DNA of 64,000 bases, taken from Symbiodinium natans. Its lineage: Eukaryota; Sar; Dinophyceae; Suessiales; Symbiodiniaceae. The notes beneath the pieces were generated by a model that searched no databases, was not told the origin of the DNA, and saw nothing but the letters and a program-made list of their open reading frames with translations. A program made the translations under genes and the position numbers. Shown piece after piece: positions 1 through 10,059 of the stretch. Every line of letters begins with the position of its first letter. Position 1 is the first letter of the stretch. Where the stretch lies: assembly GCA_905221605.1 (NCBI GenBank), contig CAJNDS010002141.1, positions 380,878 to 444,877 on the forward strand. The letters run 5' to 3'.

Positions 1-969
1 GCGTGTGTGCGTGCGCATGTCGAGTGCCATGTTATGGAGTTATGCCAGCATCCTTCGAAATCCTGCCGCCCAAAACCCTTTCCGGAGCCGCTGATGCTGC
101 TGATGCTCGCTTGCAAAGAGAAACGAAGCCTCGATGATGCGCACCCTGGCCCCCCGCCCGGCCGCGCATCATGAGCATCAGCGGCTCCGGCCTCCAGGCA
201 TGCATGGCTTATAGGGGCATATGCCGGCCTCAAAACGGAAATGTCCGTAACAGCACGAAAACCACGGTATTTACAGCGATTTCTGTGTTTTCCAAGCTCT
301 CAGCCGCATCCGAAACCCAAAACCCAACCCGCTGATGCTCATGCGCGCTCTTGTGGGGGTCCTTTCAGTGGCCAATGCCACCCAAAAAACATCAGCAACG
401 CGTATTTGGCCAAAGTTGAAAAAGAGAGTCGATGATGCTCTCCGGGGTCGTTTTTGGGACCCCCATGGGGCACCCAAAAAATGCGTCCAGGCCCAAATTC
501 GGTGGGAAATAGCGCGTTTTTCGCGATAAAAATTGTACCTGAAAATTGATGCCCTTCGGGAGCCGCATTTGGAACCGGATGTTGGGGAGCCAACCGGGTC
601 AGCGGCTTAACCCCCCCCCCCCTCATAGCTAAAGCTATAGGGCTGGCGCCTAACGGCGTCGGACCACGGGCGTGCCCGGATTTAAGAGCCTCCGGCTCAA
701 GCCGCCGACCCCGCAGGAGCATAGTTGAAAGGTTTAAACGCGTTGGTTAGGTCAAAGGATGCCAAAGTTGGTGGGGGGGGGGGGTGGTAGGGGGGTGGGG
801 GGGGGGGGGGTGGGGGTAGTGGGGGGGGTGGGGGGGGGTGGGGTGGGCCGTAGGGGGGGGGGGGTAGGGAGGTTTCCCATCCAACACACCGCCAGGGTCG
901 GCGGACCCTGAACCCCTGGACCCCACACCCTAAACCCCTAAACCCTAAACCCTCAGCCCTAAACTGCAG
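1..969. other. Non-coding stretch with inverted repeat and G-run
   Basis: No convincing gene. A 17-bp perfect inverted repeat lies at 75-91 and 173-189 (CCGGAGCCGCTGATGCT and its complement). A related segment rich in GATGATGC recurs at 330-440. Positions about 768-860 are a G/T-only stretch of runs of G. The open frames across it (a proline-rich one on the minus strand) follow from base composition, so I do not call them genes. Confidence 0.6.
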
Positions 970-1079
970 CCAGGTCTCGCGGCTGGCTCCGGATGTCGTT
1001 CGGCGGTTGGCCAAGACTTTCAACACTGAGCGCGCCGAGGTCCGCCCCCTTGCCCTCTCACGGGGCTTTAGGGGTGCGG
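970..1079 (+). CDS. Candidate microexon
   Basis: Follows an AG acceptor (ctgcag). After one base the frame reads QVSRLAPDVVRRLAKTFNTE and stays open to a GT at 1080, where telomere-like repeat begins (gtttggggtttaggg). An earlier GT donor after the GAG codon at 1037-1039 is also possible. It is preceded by CCCTAAA-type repeat. Function unknown. Confidence 0.5.
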
Positions 1080-1256
1080 GTTTGGGGTTTAGGGTTTAGG
1101 GTTCAGGGTTTAGGGTCTAGGGTAGGCTTTAGGGCTCAGGGGGTTTAGGGGGTGTACTCGGTGGAATATGCTATAGTTCCCAAAGTTTGCTCTAAGACGA
1201 TCATATCTACGAATATTTTTCAAAGGGCGTTAAAGGCTGTCCTATTTTAGGGGTTC

Positions 1257-1359
1257 GGGTCCATGTACCTAAATAAGGTATACTTGGGCCTTAAAGTACT
1301 TGCTTTCTTTTTAAATGGACTTTGATCTCCAAGTATATAATCATGAGGTACATGGACCC
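1257..1359. mobile_element. MITE-like element, family F
   Basis: A 103-bp non-coding segment bounded by a perfect 14-bp terminal inverted repeat (GGGTCCATGTACCT / AGGTACATGGACCC). A second copy lies at 48027-48165. It has no open frame and is probably a non-autonomous element within an intron. Confidence 0.65.
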
Positions 1360-1376
1360 GTAGGGTTAGGTTTCAG

Positions 1377-1437
1377 GATTGCGGCTGCTGAGATCGTTGG
1401 GCTCGGGTGCTTAAGGTTGACACAGAGTTGTGCTATC
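1377..1437 (+). CDS. Candidate microexon ending on the telomere repeat
   Basis: Acceptor tttcag, one completing base, then IAAAEIVGLGCLRLTQSCAI in frame. It ends exactly where GTTTAGGG begins at 1438, so the first repeat unit would be the 5' splice site. Confidence 0.6.
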
Positions 1438-1494
1438 GTTTAGGGTTTAGGGTTTAGGGTTTAGGGTTTAGGGTTTAGGGTTTAGGGTTTAGGG
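1438..1494 (+). repeat. TTTAGGG tract
   Basis: About eight uninterrupted TTTAGGG heptamers read on the + strand, directly after the exon at 1377-1437. This is an internal telomere-type repeat and not a chromosome end, because unique sequence and opposite-orientation tracts follow. Confidence 0.95.
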
Positions 1495-1671
1495 TCGTAC
1501 CCCTTGGTCCTCCCGCCCCTCTTACACATCCCCCGAGTCAAATAAAAAACAACCCTAGTCAACCCTGAAAAGACCCTGCAATCTAGGGCTTTAACACCCC
1601 GAATAGGGGGTTTTTGGGGTTCTTCTAATATAACTTTCTTTGGGGGGACCATCAGGGAAGAATATTAGTAG

Positions 1672-1792
1672 TTTTTCCGACCCCTATATTGCATCATTTT
1701 TGAAGCTGACGAAGCTGCCCAGATCACCCAGAGGCCCAAAGCCATGGCACAAATCTCTGCACCTAAAACCCAGACCAATCCACGTCCAAAAC
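1672..1792 (+). CDS. Candidate microexon
   Basis: Acceptor attagtag, phase 0, opening FFRPLYCIIFEADEAAQITQ and staying open to a GTAAAC donor at 1793. The last third (proline/lysine-rich) may already be repeat-derived, so the 3' border is less certain than the 5' one. Confidence 0.5.
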
Positions 1793-1896
1793 GTAAACCC
1801 TAAACCCAGAACCCCCAAGCCCGAAGCCCCAAGCCCAGACCTGCACCTCATGGCTTTCTGCGCTTTGTGCCAACAAAAGCATAGCCCCTAAACCCT

Positions 1897-2157
1897 GGAA
1901 CCGTAAGGGTTTAGGGTTTGGGGGCTCGGGTTTAGGGTTTAGGGTTTAGGGCTAGGGTTTAGGGTTTAGGGTTTAGGACCCTAAAACCCCAAAAGCCTTA
2001 AACCCTTCAGCCCCAAACCCACAAAAATCAGACCCGCAAAAGCGAAAACCTAAACCCTAAACCCTAAACCCTAAACCCTAAACCCTAAACCCTAAACCCT
2101 AAACCCTAAACCCTAAACCCTAAACCCTAAACCCTAAACCCTAAACCCTAAACCTCT
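1897..2157. repeat. Back-to-back TTTAGGG and CCCTAAA tracts
   Basis: TTTAGGG repeats (1897-1977) are followed by a long, nearly perfect CCCTAAA tract (2050-2153), so the orientation flips within one non-coding block. No gene is seen between them. A possible very short exon (ctgcag, then CTCATGGCCCAGAGCT, then gtgagt) follows at 2161. Confidence 0.9.
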
Positions 2158-2362
2158 GCAGCTCATGGCCCAGAGCTGTGAGTAGACCGAAGTCCCTGGG
2201 GCCCTGGGACCGGCCCGCTCCTTGCGGCCGTCGCGACCGGGCCATGCCGGGGACTTAGAAGACCGCAGGAACACTGCAAAGGGATCTTATTTTTTGTTTT
2301 CTTTTCGGGGTTCTTTGGGGTTCAGGTTTTAGGGTATAGCGTTTGAGATTTGTCTTTTGAAG

Positions 2363-2432
2363 GTCGCCAACGCCCTCGCTTCGCCTTGCCCGGGATCTGG
2401 TGCTCCTATTTCGTGCGCTAGCTACCGTATAG
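2363..2432 (+). CDS. Candidate microexon
   Basis: Acceptor tttgaag, phase 0, reading VANALASPCPGSGAPISCAS and on to a GTGGGT donor at 2433. No family recognised. Confidence 0.4.
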
Positions 2433-3186
2433 GTGGGTCGGCGTGGCAGACGGTCGGTCTCGTGTCACGTCTTCCTCATAAGTCGGTTGGCGTGTCTTCT
2501 CGAGCATGTGCCGACTCGCGCGCGTACTCACTGTCAGCAGGATGTAGGGTTTTGGGGTTTGGGGTTTGGGTTTTAGGGTTTGTCGGTTTGCGTTGTTTGT
2601 TTTAGGCTTGGGGGCTCTCGGTTTTCGTTGTTTTTCTTACTGTCAGAGGGGGTTTTGAAAGGTTCTTGCGTTCGGACACTCTGGGCTGCTTAGGACCCGG
2701 ATGGGGGCTCAGGGCCCTAGAGGCTTATGAGCCTACATGCTTAAACCTCCCCACATAACCTTGCAGCAGCTCAAAACCCTATTGGCCCTAACCAATCCTA
2801 GCCACCCGCCCCACGCTTTAGGGTTTAGGGTTTAGGGTCTAGGGGTTATGGTTCAGGGTTTAGGGTTCAGGGTTTGGGGGGTTTAGGGTTCAGGGTTTAG
2901 GGTTTAGGCCCAAAACACCTAGCTACACCCTTTCGATCGCCTAGTCCCCTAAACCGGAAACCTGAACAAGGGTCCAGGACTGTAGGATTTTAGGGTTGTG
3001 GCAGGGGGTTTAGGGTTTAGGGTTGTAGGGTGTTGAGTTGAATGCAGGTTCTCCACTTGTTTAGGTCTCCCACCTCAAAATACTTGGACCCGGAAACCGA
3101 CCCAACGATCTACCAGGCCACCAAAACCCAAAACCAAGCCCGAAACCCGAAACCCTAAATCCTTTTTCCACTTTTGTTGGGGTCCG

Positions 3187-3257
3187 CTTGGTAGCCCAGT
3201 GGTCTTTTCGGGTTCGGCACCCTTCCCTTTATAACAAGATGGCTACTGGGTGACCAA
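3187..3257. mobile_element. MITE-like element, family A (short copy)
   Basis: Starts CTTGGTAGCCCAGT and ends ACTGGGTGACCAAG, an imperfect terminal inverted repeat shared with copies at 32241-32351 and 45124-45231. Confidence 0.55.
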
Positions 3258-3459
3258 GGTTCGGATCCCTTTTATGCCCCCCCCCCCCCCCCCCCCCCCC
3301 CCAAAACAAAAATCAAGAATATAAAGGTCATCGTCTTGATGTTTGCGGCGATGCCCAAGAGTCTCCATGCTCAACCGAGAGCCCGTTGTCACCAAAACCC
3401 TAAACCCTAACCCCAACCCTAAACCCTAAACCCAGAGGCTTTACTCATCCAAAACCGGC

Positions 3460-3493
<34 letters not shown>

Positions 3494-3733
3494 CAAAGTC
3501 GCAACGCGTCTGAACTCCGCCGCAACTCCGCCGCTGAACCGCTAAACCTAAACCCCAAACCCTGCTGGAAACTTCATGCATGGTAAGGTTCATGGGTTTA
3601 GGGTTTAAGGCCCTTCCCCCACTCCTTTGTTGCAGCCAATCAATTCATCACTTATGCCCCTCCCCCCTCCCAGATAAGACTACGTACCCATCTAGGGTTT
3701 AGGGCTTAGGGTTTAGGGTTTAGGGTTTAGGGT

Positions 3734-3805
3734 TTAGTGTTTATGAATGCCGTCAGCGGAAGCATCCGAGGCCTCTTCGCGTGCTAGATCAAAGATCCGT
3801 TGAGG
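3734..3805 (-). CDS. Possible minus-strand terminal exon
   Basis: On the minus strand an acceptor (gtcgcag) is followed by PQRIFDLAREEASDASADGI, two or three more residues and TAA. The + strand also has a short open frame after a CAG here, so the strand is uncertain. Confidence 0.3.
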   Translation of the reverse strand, partial: PQRIFDLAREEASDASADGIHKH

Positions 3806-4410
3806 CTGCGACTGGGTGCAGAGCTACGTTCTTGCTCCCTAAACTATGAGCCACTCGGCTCCATACCTACGACACAAAATACACCTTATTGGGTTTAACG
3901 GTTTAGGGTTTGGGGCTCGGGGTTTAGGGCGTAGGACCCAGAGCAGGCAGTTGTTCCATTTTTGGGGTTTTGGGTTCCCTTTTCAGCCTCTTGTAAACCC
4001 AAATAAAAGGGCACCGTTTGTGCTTCTAGTACTCTTGGGTTTAGATACACACCCAAGACTTCTACAACATGGCCTGAGACCCCAAACACCCTAATTCCAA
4101 AGCACCTGCCCTTGGTGTGGGTGTTGTGAGAATTCCAGGACGGGCTATTGGGCCCTATAATCCCCAGAATCAACCCTATAAAGGGCCTTTTTAAGGGGTT
4201 ATAAGGTATAATTGCCCGTCCTGTTTGTCGTGGTGGTGATATTCATCATGAACCTTCACACTCATTATCGTAAGCATAGTCTTCATACATTGTGAACCCT
4301 TAGACCTTCAAATCCTGAAACCCTGAAGCCCTAACCCCGAACCCTGAAACCCTGAAACTTGAAACCCTGAGACCCTAAACCCTGCAACCCCAAAACCCCA
4401 ACACCTCGAG

Positions 4411-4506
4411 CAAGTGCTGTTTTGGGCAGCAGCGCAGGGGTACTTCCCAACCAACAAGAAGTTCGCGGAAGTGCTGCGCGAAAGACCGGAGATGGACCCG
4501 TGCCGG
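4411..4506 (+). CDS. Candidate microexon
   Basis: Thirty-two codons, phase 0 at both ends. It begins QVLFWAAAQGYFPTNKKFAE after acceptor cctcgag and ends DPCR before GTTTCT. The flanks are CCCTAAA-like on the left and a long TTTAGGG tract from 4519 on the right. Amino-acid composition is globular-protein-like. Function unknown. Confidence 0.6.
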
Positions 4507-4517
4507 GTTTCTTGCTA

Positions 4518-4620
4518 GCGGTTTAGGGTTTAGGGTTTAGGGTTTAGGGTTTAGGGTTTAGGGTTTAGGGATTAGGGTTTAGGGTTAGGGTTTAGGGTTT
4601 AGGGTTTAGGGTTTAGGGTT
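4518..4620 (+). repeat. TTTAGGG tract
   Basis: About 14 heptamers with two minor variants, just downstream of the exon at 4411-4506. Confidence 0.95.
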
Positions 4621-6209
4621 TTGTCCGTGGCCCCCTCCAAATGTCTGGTGATTGTTTCGGCAGTTGTTTGTCTCCAGGGGTTATGCCCTGCAGCCTAGAG
4701 CCCTGCTCCCTAAGCCCTCAGACATCCTCCTGAATCCCTCTTAGAGTTTCGGATCTGGGGTTTGGGGCTTTGGGTTTCTGAACCTGAACCCAACAGACAT
4801 GGGCACAAAGGACTGCTGGAAGGAGGGTGTCGGGGTATGTTTGGGTTATCGGGTGCCTAGCAAAGATCGTGTGGATTTTCGTCCTCAAAGCCCTCCTTAC
4901 CCTTCGGCTCAAAATGTATCCATTCTTCCTACTAAACTTGGCACTATCTACATGCGTGCTTCCAGAAACTTCCTCCTTCATGAAGACTCGATTTAGGGGA
5001 TGCAGGGTCTCAGGATGGGTTTTTAGGGTGGCCGGGCCTTGAGGACCCCCGAGGGCTCAAAAAAACCCAAAGCCAAAACGTTTCATGTATTCAGCGGTTC
5101 AGGGCGCCAATCATGGCGGCGTGCCCTCCCAAACCTACCAATACCGCCCCATAGCCCTGCACCCACAACGTAGGGTTTGGTGCAGGACCTGTACTACCTT
5201 TGCAGCATCGGCAAGAGCCGGTGTCTTATTGGGCGGCTGGGGGTTCACCCAAGCATGAGGCTTGCATTGTTCCAACCCTAAACCCTAAAGGTTTCCACTG
5301 TTCTATGCCTACCCTCATGGGTTCCCCTACTATCCCCCTCTATCCAACACAACCGTTTAAAAGCCCTAGCGTTTAGGGTAGCCCCTTTAAACCAAACAGG
5401 GTACCCGTTTCACGGGTTTCTCTTGGGTCTAGTACTCGTCCCCCCAGACAACTTTTTAAACCCTAGACGCCAGGGTTCTACGCTTTTTGGGTTTAGGGTT
5501 TTAGACCTTAGATGGTGTCTGGTCCATGTCGTTCGTGGGACTAGTATGGAGTAGCAGGCCCCATGGCACCCTTGGTCCCTACTTCCTGAGTGACTAGAAA
5601 ATCCTCTGGTGAAGTCCCGAAACCCCGAACCCTAAACCCGAAGCCGCAACTCAGGAAGACCACTCCAGCATTCGACCTCCTTGAAGGGGCTCCAGGTTAC
5701 TCAGTAGTAGAGTAGGTAACCTTTAACCTTTTTGGGGTAATAGAATCCTATTAGAATCCCAAAGGTTAACCTTTAAAACCCCTAGGTACTGGACAACTAA
5801 GGTTAGGATTTAGGGTTTTCGTGTTGGGGTCATTAATCCTAAAGCCCCTCAGCTCAGGTCAACAACCCTCTAGGGCCAGTACAGGAGCCTATAAATAATT
5901 GCCAATGCTATCCCCTTGTAATTTGAATGTAGTATAAACTACCCAAGGTACGCACTGAAGTTACATAGCTTACTAGAAGGTTTTAGGGTTTCGGGTTGAG
6001 GGCATGAGGGCATAGGGCCTCAGGGTTTTCAACGCCCCCAAACCTTGCCCCTACACCCTAAACCCTAAACCCCTTTACTAAAGAAATATGCCTTAAGTCA
6101 TTCCTGAAACCCTAAACCCGAAACCCTAAATCCCAAACCCTAACCCAAACACCCCCCCCCCCCCCCCCCCCCCCGAAATGTAGGGATCCTGTCGCCTAGG
6201 TCACTCCAG
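4621..6209. other. Mostly non-coding, one weak exon
   Basis: A possible exon at 5206-5242 (acceptor tttgcag, reads IGKSRCLIGRLG, donor gttcac) is the only coding hint I see. The rest holds degenerate telomere repeats, a C-run at about 6151-6174, and an inverted-repeat element at about 5690-5805 (GGTAACCTTTAACC type, also at 48348-48425). Confidence 0.5.
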
Positions 6210-6273
6210 GTTAGAGAAGTGCTTGAAGAGCCAGGTTGACGTCAACAAGCCCAATGAGGCCTTCAAGAGCTTC
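6210..6273 (+). CDS. Candidate ankyrin-repeat microexon
   Basis: Acceptor actccag, one base, then LEKCLKSQVDVNKPNEAFKS. The L..C...VDVN pattern matches the second helix and turn of an ankyrin repeat (L-x2-x-G-A-D-V-N). The 3' border is unclear: no GT donor lies before the CCCTAAA tract, so a GC donor at 6259 or 6269 is likely. Confidence 0.55.
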
Positions 6274-6345
6274 CCTAAACCCTAAACCCTAAACCCTGAA
6301 CCCTAAACCCCAAACCCTAAACCCCAAAACCTAAACCCGAAACAG

Positions 6346-6468
6346 AACCCAGCAAATGATCTTTACAAGGTGCCGAAGTCCCGAATCTTTATTGAGCTTG
6401 ACCCCGATGATGTTAAAATGGAAGAGTTGGATTGGAGCCTGTTGCGCCCGCGGACTCTGCGTTGTGGT
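6346..6468 (+). CDS. Candidate exon
   Basis: Forty-one codons after acceptor aacag: NPANDLYKVPKSRIFIELDP, then an acidic stretch (DDVKMEELDW) and SLLRPRTLRCG, ending at a GTATCA donor. This is one of the clearest coding islands in the first 10 kb. It lies between two ankyrin-like islands, so probably in the same gene. Confidence 0.6.
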
Positions 6469-6582
6469 GTATCAGGGGTCCCATACTCAAGGACCATGTA
6501 ACTGCTCTAAACCCTAATTAACACTCTAAACCCTAAACCCTAAACCCTAAACCCCCGTTGGATTAGTTTCTGGAGCTCTAAG

Positions 6583-6637
6583 CCCGCCACTATGAGCAGA
6601 TGCAGAACTCAGCCCAAAGCCTTGCTTACAGATCGAG
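6583..6637 (+). CDS. Candidate microexon ending on the telomere repeat
   Basis: Acceptor ctctaag, two bases, then RHYEQMQNSAQSLAYRS, two bases, then GTTTAGGG at 6638. CCCTAAA repeats end about 30 bases upstream. Confidence 0.6.
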
Positions 6638-7044
6638 GTTTAGGGTTTGTAGGGTTTTTAGGGTTTGTAGGGTTTAGGTTTATGGGGTTTACAGGGTTTA
6701 TCGAGTTTTAGGGTTAGAGGGTTTGTAAGGTTTATGGGGTTTACAGGCTTTGTAGATTTTATGGGTTACCTGGGTCCCTATTTACCTACAGGTTAGTAGT
6801 AACGACCCCTGAATTTGTAGGTATAGCCCACTAGACTGTAGGTAAAGAGAGTCCCAGGTATAGGGTGTGTAGGAGGTATCGGGTTTATGGGTTTACTGGA
6901 GTTTATGGGTTTTTTGGGGCTTATGGGGTTTGTAGGGCTTATATTATGGTTTGCAGGCTTTATAGGCATTTTAGGGTTTGCAGCCTTTATAGGTTTTGTA
7001 GGGTTCGTAGGGTTTATGGGGTTTGTGAACCCTCCCTGTGCCAG
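6638..7044. repeat. Degenerate TTTAGGG / TTTATGGG intron
   Basis: Long run of diverged TTTAGGG, TTTGTAGGG and TTTATGGG units. The open frame at 6865-7122 is mostly this repeat translated and is not a gene by itself. Confidence 0.75.
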
Positions 7045-7116
7045 ATGGGTGCCACAGCCGTGATGTTCGCCGCGCGTGCGTGGCAGGGAGCCAAGACTTT
7101 GCCGAGAGAACCCATA
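7045..7116 (+). CDS. Candidate ankyrin-like microexon
   Basis: Acceptor gtgccag, phase 0, 24 codons starting MGATAVMFAARAWQGAKTLP. The G-A-T-A-V-M-F-A-A string resembles the G-x-T-x-L-x-x-A-A start of an ankyrin repeat. The donor (gtctag) is weak, and TAG follows in frame at 7120. Confidence 0.5.
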
Positions 7117-7138
7117 GTCTAGGACCAAGAGTAGGGTT

Positions 7139-7336
7139 TAGGGTTTGGGGTTTAAGGTTTAGGGTTTAGGGTTTAGGGTTTAGGGTTTAGGGTTTAGGGT
7201 TTAGGGTTTAGGGTTTAGGGTTTAGGGCTAGGACCCAGAGAGGCTCCATTCCCTTTTTTAGGGTTTAAATTCCCTTATAAGCCGGCTTAAACCAAAAAGG
7301 GCACCCTTTTTATTCTTAGCCTACTCCGGGGTCTAG
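7139..7336. repeat. TTTAGGG tract plus family B MITE
   Basis: TTTAGGG repeats (7139-7227) are followed directly by a 109-bp inverted-repeat element (7228-7336): left end CTAGGACCCAGAG, right end CTACTCCGGGGTCTAG, internal 'cccttataag ... aaagggcaccc'. Related copies lie near 3930, 31180, 41220, 41850, 45780 and 51380. Confidence 0.65.
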
Positions 7337-7442
7337 TAGGCCTGAATTTGCGGTGTACTGTAGGGGCTGCCTTGAAAGCCCAAAACTCCAAGCCCCAGCG
7401 CTCTACAAGCCCTAAACCCCAACCTCCGCATGCGCCCCCCAA

Positions 7443-7551
7443 ACCCTGTGCACCCTAAACCCCAAACCCCAAACCCCAAACCCTAAACCCTAAACCCTAA
7501 ACCCTAAACCCTAAACCCTAAACCCTAAACCCTAAACCCTAAACCCTACCC
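7443..7551 (-). repeat. CCCTAAA tract
   Basis: About 14 heptamers in the C-strand orientation, ending 26 bases before the ankyrin exon at 7578. Confidence 0.95.
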
Positions 7552-7577
7552 CCTACCCCATGAGTGCCCCCTCCGAG

Positions 7578-7653
7578 GTCCCCCTCTTTCGTGGAGCGGC
7601 TTATCGAAGCGAAGGCCGATGTGAATGCCGAGGCAAACAGGGCCCTCGTGAGG
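7578..7653 (+). CDS. Ankyrin-repeat microexon A
   Basis: Acceptor tccgag, one completing base, then SPSFVERLIEAKADVNAEAN and RALVR, ending phase 0 on AGG immediately before GTTTAGGG. V..LIEAKADVNA is a textbook ankyrin helix-2/turn. Spliced to 8233 it continues DRYGATALDMV with correct ankyrin spacing. Confidence 0.7.
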
Positions 7654-8232
7654 GTTTAGGGTTTAGGGTTTAGGGTTTAGGGTTTAGGGTTTAGGGTTTA
7701 GGGTTTAGGGTTTAGGGTTTAGGGTTTAGGGTTTATTGAGGGATTACGGTTTCGGGCTCAAGTTGAGGGTTCAAGGATTTAGGGTTTGGAGTTTAGGGTC
7801 TAGTGCTCAGGGTCTTGCGGACTTTGATTTAGGGCTGAGAGCTCAAGTGGATTCAAGGGCTCAGTTCAAGGGTTTGGGGTTGCATGGTTTAGACATCTTC
7901 GCTTTTCAAGTCAGGTTTATCGAACGTTACTAGCCTTTTCTCAAGGGGACCTCGTTTGGCAATGGATGGAAGTAAGCATATATGAAGTTGAAGTGCTTGT
8001 CGCCCTCGATGATGGGATGGAAGTAAGCACATCCTATGGTCTTCATGACTGCGATGCTCAGACACTTGGCCCTGAACCCCTCAACCTTAACCCTGACCTC
8101 CGATGCCTGTCAGTGCGCCCTAGCAGAATAGCAAGTGAAGCCAAACCCCTTTGGGAATCCTAAACTTAAGCCCCAGGTTCTGAGCCCTTTCCTACCATGT
8201 CAGCCCTGCTTCTGCGATTCCGAGCCCTGTAG
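7654..8232 (+). other. Predicted intron starting with TTTAGGG repeats
   Basis: A 579-bp GT-AG intron (GTTTAGGG at its 5' end, ccctgtag at its 3' end) whose removal preserves the frame and completes one ankyrin repeat. The first 82 bp are about 11 perfect TTTAGGG units. No gene is seen inside. Confidence 0.65.
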
Positions 8233-8274
8233 GACCGCTATGGCGCCACTGCGCTAGACATGGTCAACGATGAC
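8233..8274 (+). CDS. Ankyrin-repeat microexon B
   Basis: Phase 0, 14 codons DRYGATALDMVNDD, then a GTGCGA donor. D-x-x-G-A-T-A-L-D-M is the start of an ankyrin unit. It supplies the part missing from exon 7578-7653. Confidence 0.65.
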
Positions 8275-8649
8275 GTGCGAGTATTCGAGGAGGGGCCAGG
8301 GCGAGTGGCCCAAAGCTGCCAAGCCCTAAACCCTAAACTCGACAAACCCTAAACCCTAAACCCTAGACCCTAGACCCTAAGCCCCGCATTGAGGGTTCAG
8401 AAGGCCTAGGGTTGATAAATACATGATAAGGGCTCAAGCGTGATAAGCTTGTGTGGGAGCCGGGGAGATCCAGAACCAGACAAGGACTTATGCCCGCGCA
8501 CCCTGAGGTTTAGGATTCGGGGTTTAGGGTTTGGGGCTTAGGGTTCAGGATTTTGGGGGTTTAGGGTCGGGGGTTGAGGGTTCGGGATCAGGGTTTGGGG
8601 TTCGGGGTGGCCCCTAAACATGAATCCGTCGTCTCTGAATATGGCGCAG

Positions 8650-8703
8650 GACCAGAAGCGCTTCGAGCAAGCGGATTGCAGAAGGAACGCCTGCAGCGAC
8701 TGG
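8650..8703 (+). CDS. Candidate microexon
   Basis: Acceptor ggcgcag, 18 codons DQKRFEQADCRRNACSDW, donor GTTTTG. A second frame is also open, so the translation is tentative. Confidence 0.45.
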
Positions 8704-8925
8704 GTTTTGGGGTGGCGGTCGTTTGCAGTATGTACATGTACATGTATTGTTTTTGTACTTACTTTATTTGTTGATAATTGATGATTATATGTAGGTTAAT
8801 GAATATAGAGGGGTGTTCCTATTGGCGGTTTGTGCATGGTTTTACAGGTTTCAAGGTCCCAAACCTTAAGCCCGAAGCCTGTTTGGGCCTTGGGGCGTTA
8901 ATTGAATCCCGGCTCGGGTTCCCAG

Positions 8926-9012
8926 AAAGCATACACCGCAAGCGCCAAACCCGATTTCCCACACTTCCCTGCAAGAGACCAGAGCTACCGCAGCGAAGGT
9001 CCCGGGGAAAGG
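8926..9012 (+). CDS. Candidate microexon
   Basis: Acceptor ttcccag, phase 0, 29 codons beginning KAYTASAKPDFPHFPARDQS and ending ...EGPGER before GTTGAC. Here the following repeat is CCCTAAA, so the usual left/right orientation rule is broken. Confidence 0.6.
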
Positions 9013-9517
9013 GTTGACCCTAAACCCTAAACCCTAAACCCTAAACTAAACCCTAGACCCAAAAGATTTCAATCGGGTACCAGACCTGACCAGTCCTCAG
9101 TCCCCAAAACCCCTGAACCCCGGCCTGGCTACCCATAGAGGTTTAGGGTTTAGGGTTTAGGGTTTAGGGATAAAGGTGGATGGAAATTATGGACCTTGTC
9201 GTGGCCACTACGGGTATGTTCCTGCCCTAAGAGTGCCCTCAACCCTCAGCTCCAACCTTTCGAGCCGAAGGTTGCAAAACCCTAAACCCTATCAATTTGT
9301 TTTTAAACCGTACATCTTAGGGTCATGGCCCCTTAAAAGGGGACCCCCTTAGATACTTACATACCCCTAACCCAAGGGCCCATACTTCAGAACCCCTGTA
9401 AAGGAGGCAAGGGACCATGTGAAGGGACCATGTAACTACCCTAAACCCTAAAACCCTAATCCCTACACCCTATATCCTGAAACCCTAAACTTACCCTAAA
9501 CCCTCAACCTGGCAAAG

Positions 9518-9593
9518 GCGGCGGCTGGCCATGGAGGTTTCCGGTCAGATCTTGTTTGACAGGCGCACGGGCTGTGGGGTGCTTTTAGCTGGG
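9518..9593 (+). CDS. Candidate microexon
   Basis: Acceptor gcaaag, one base, then RRLAMEVSGQILFDRRTGCG and VLLAG, ending before GTTTAG at 9594. Confidence 0.5.
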
Positions 9594-9955
9594 GTTTAGC
9601 TGGTGAAGGGGTCTAGTGTAAATATGAAGACTAATTTAATTACTGAAAGAACTTTGAATATTACTCATCGTCATCGCCATCATCATATCACACTATTTAC
9701 TCGTAGGTATGGGTCTACATGTAGGTGTGAAACGGAGTATTCTCCTTGATGCCGGTGATCGCTCGAAGAGTTTTATGTTACGCAGCATAGCGGCTCAAAG
9801 ATTTCAATCTGCTTTCGCACTCAATACCCTGAACCCTGAACACTAAACCCTAAACCCGAAACCCTGAACCCTGAACCCTAGATCCTACAGTAGTTGGGGT
9901 AGAAAACCTTCAATCTGACGCGTGTTGGGGACAAAGCCCGCGGCCCACATCGCAG

Positions 9956-10001
9956 GCCGAATGTGGAGGAGCTGGAGCCCTTCTCCGCCTCTCGACTTGG
10001 G
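9956..10001 (+). CDS. Candidate microexon
   Basis: Acceptor atcgcag, one base, PNVEELEPFSASRLG, donor GTTTGC. Other frames are also open, so confidence is limited. Confidence 0.4.
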
Positions 10002-10059
10002 GTTTGCGCTAAGCTGCCTTGCCCGCGTTGGTTTCAATAGTGGGTTCCCGTGCGTGCTC

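Larger units (their letters stand above)
2433..4410. repeat. Intron-like block with telomere-type repeats and C-runs
   Basis: About 2 kb with no strong + strand exon. It holds TTTAGGG variants at 2817-2908, CCCTAAA at 3397-3432, TTTAGGG at 3690-3738, two long C homopolymers (about 3278-3302 and 3464-3492), one family A MITE (3187-3257) and one family B MITE (about 3930-4054). Confidence 0.7.

Noticed and set aside
697-1026. Proline-rich minus-strand protein
   Set aside because: It is the translation of a G/T-rich low-complexity stretch.
6793-7128. Minus-strand Asn/Pro/Ile repeat protein
   Set aside because: Translation of degenerate telomere-type repeats.
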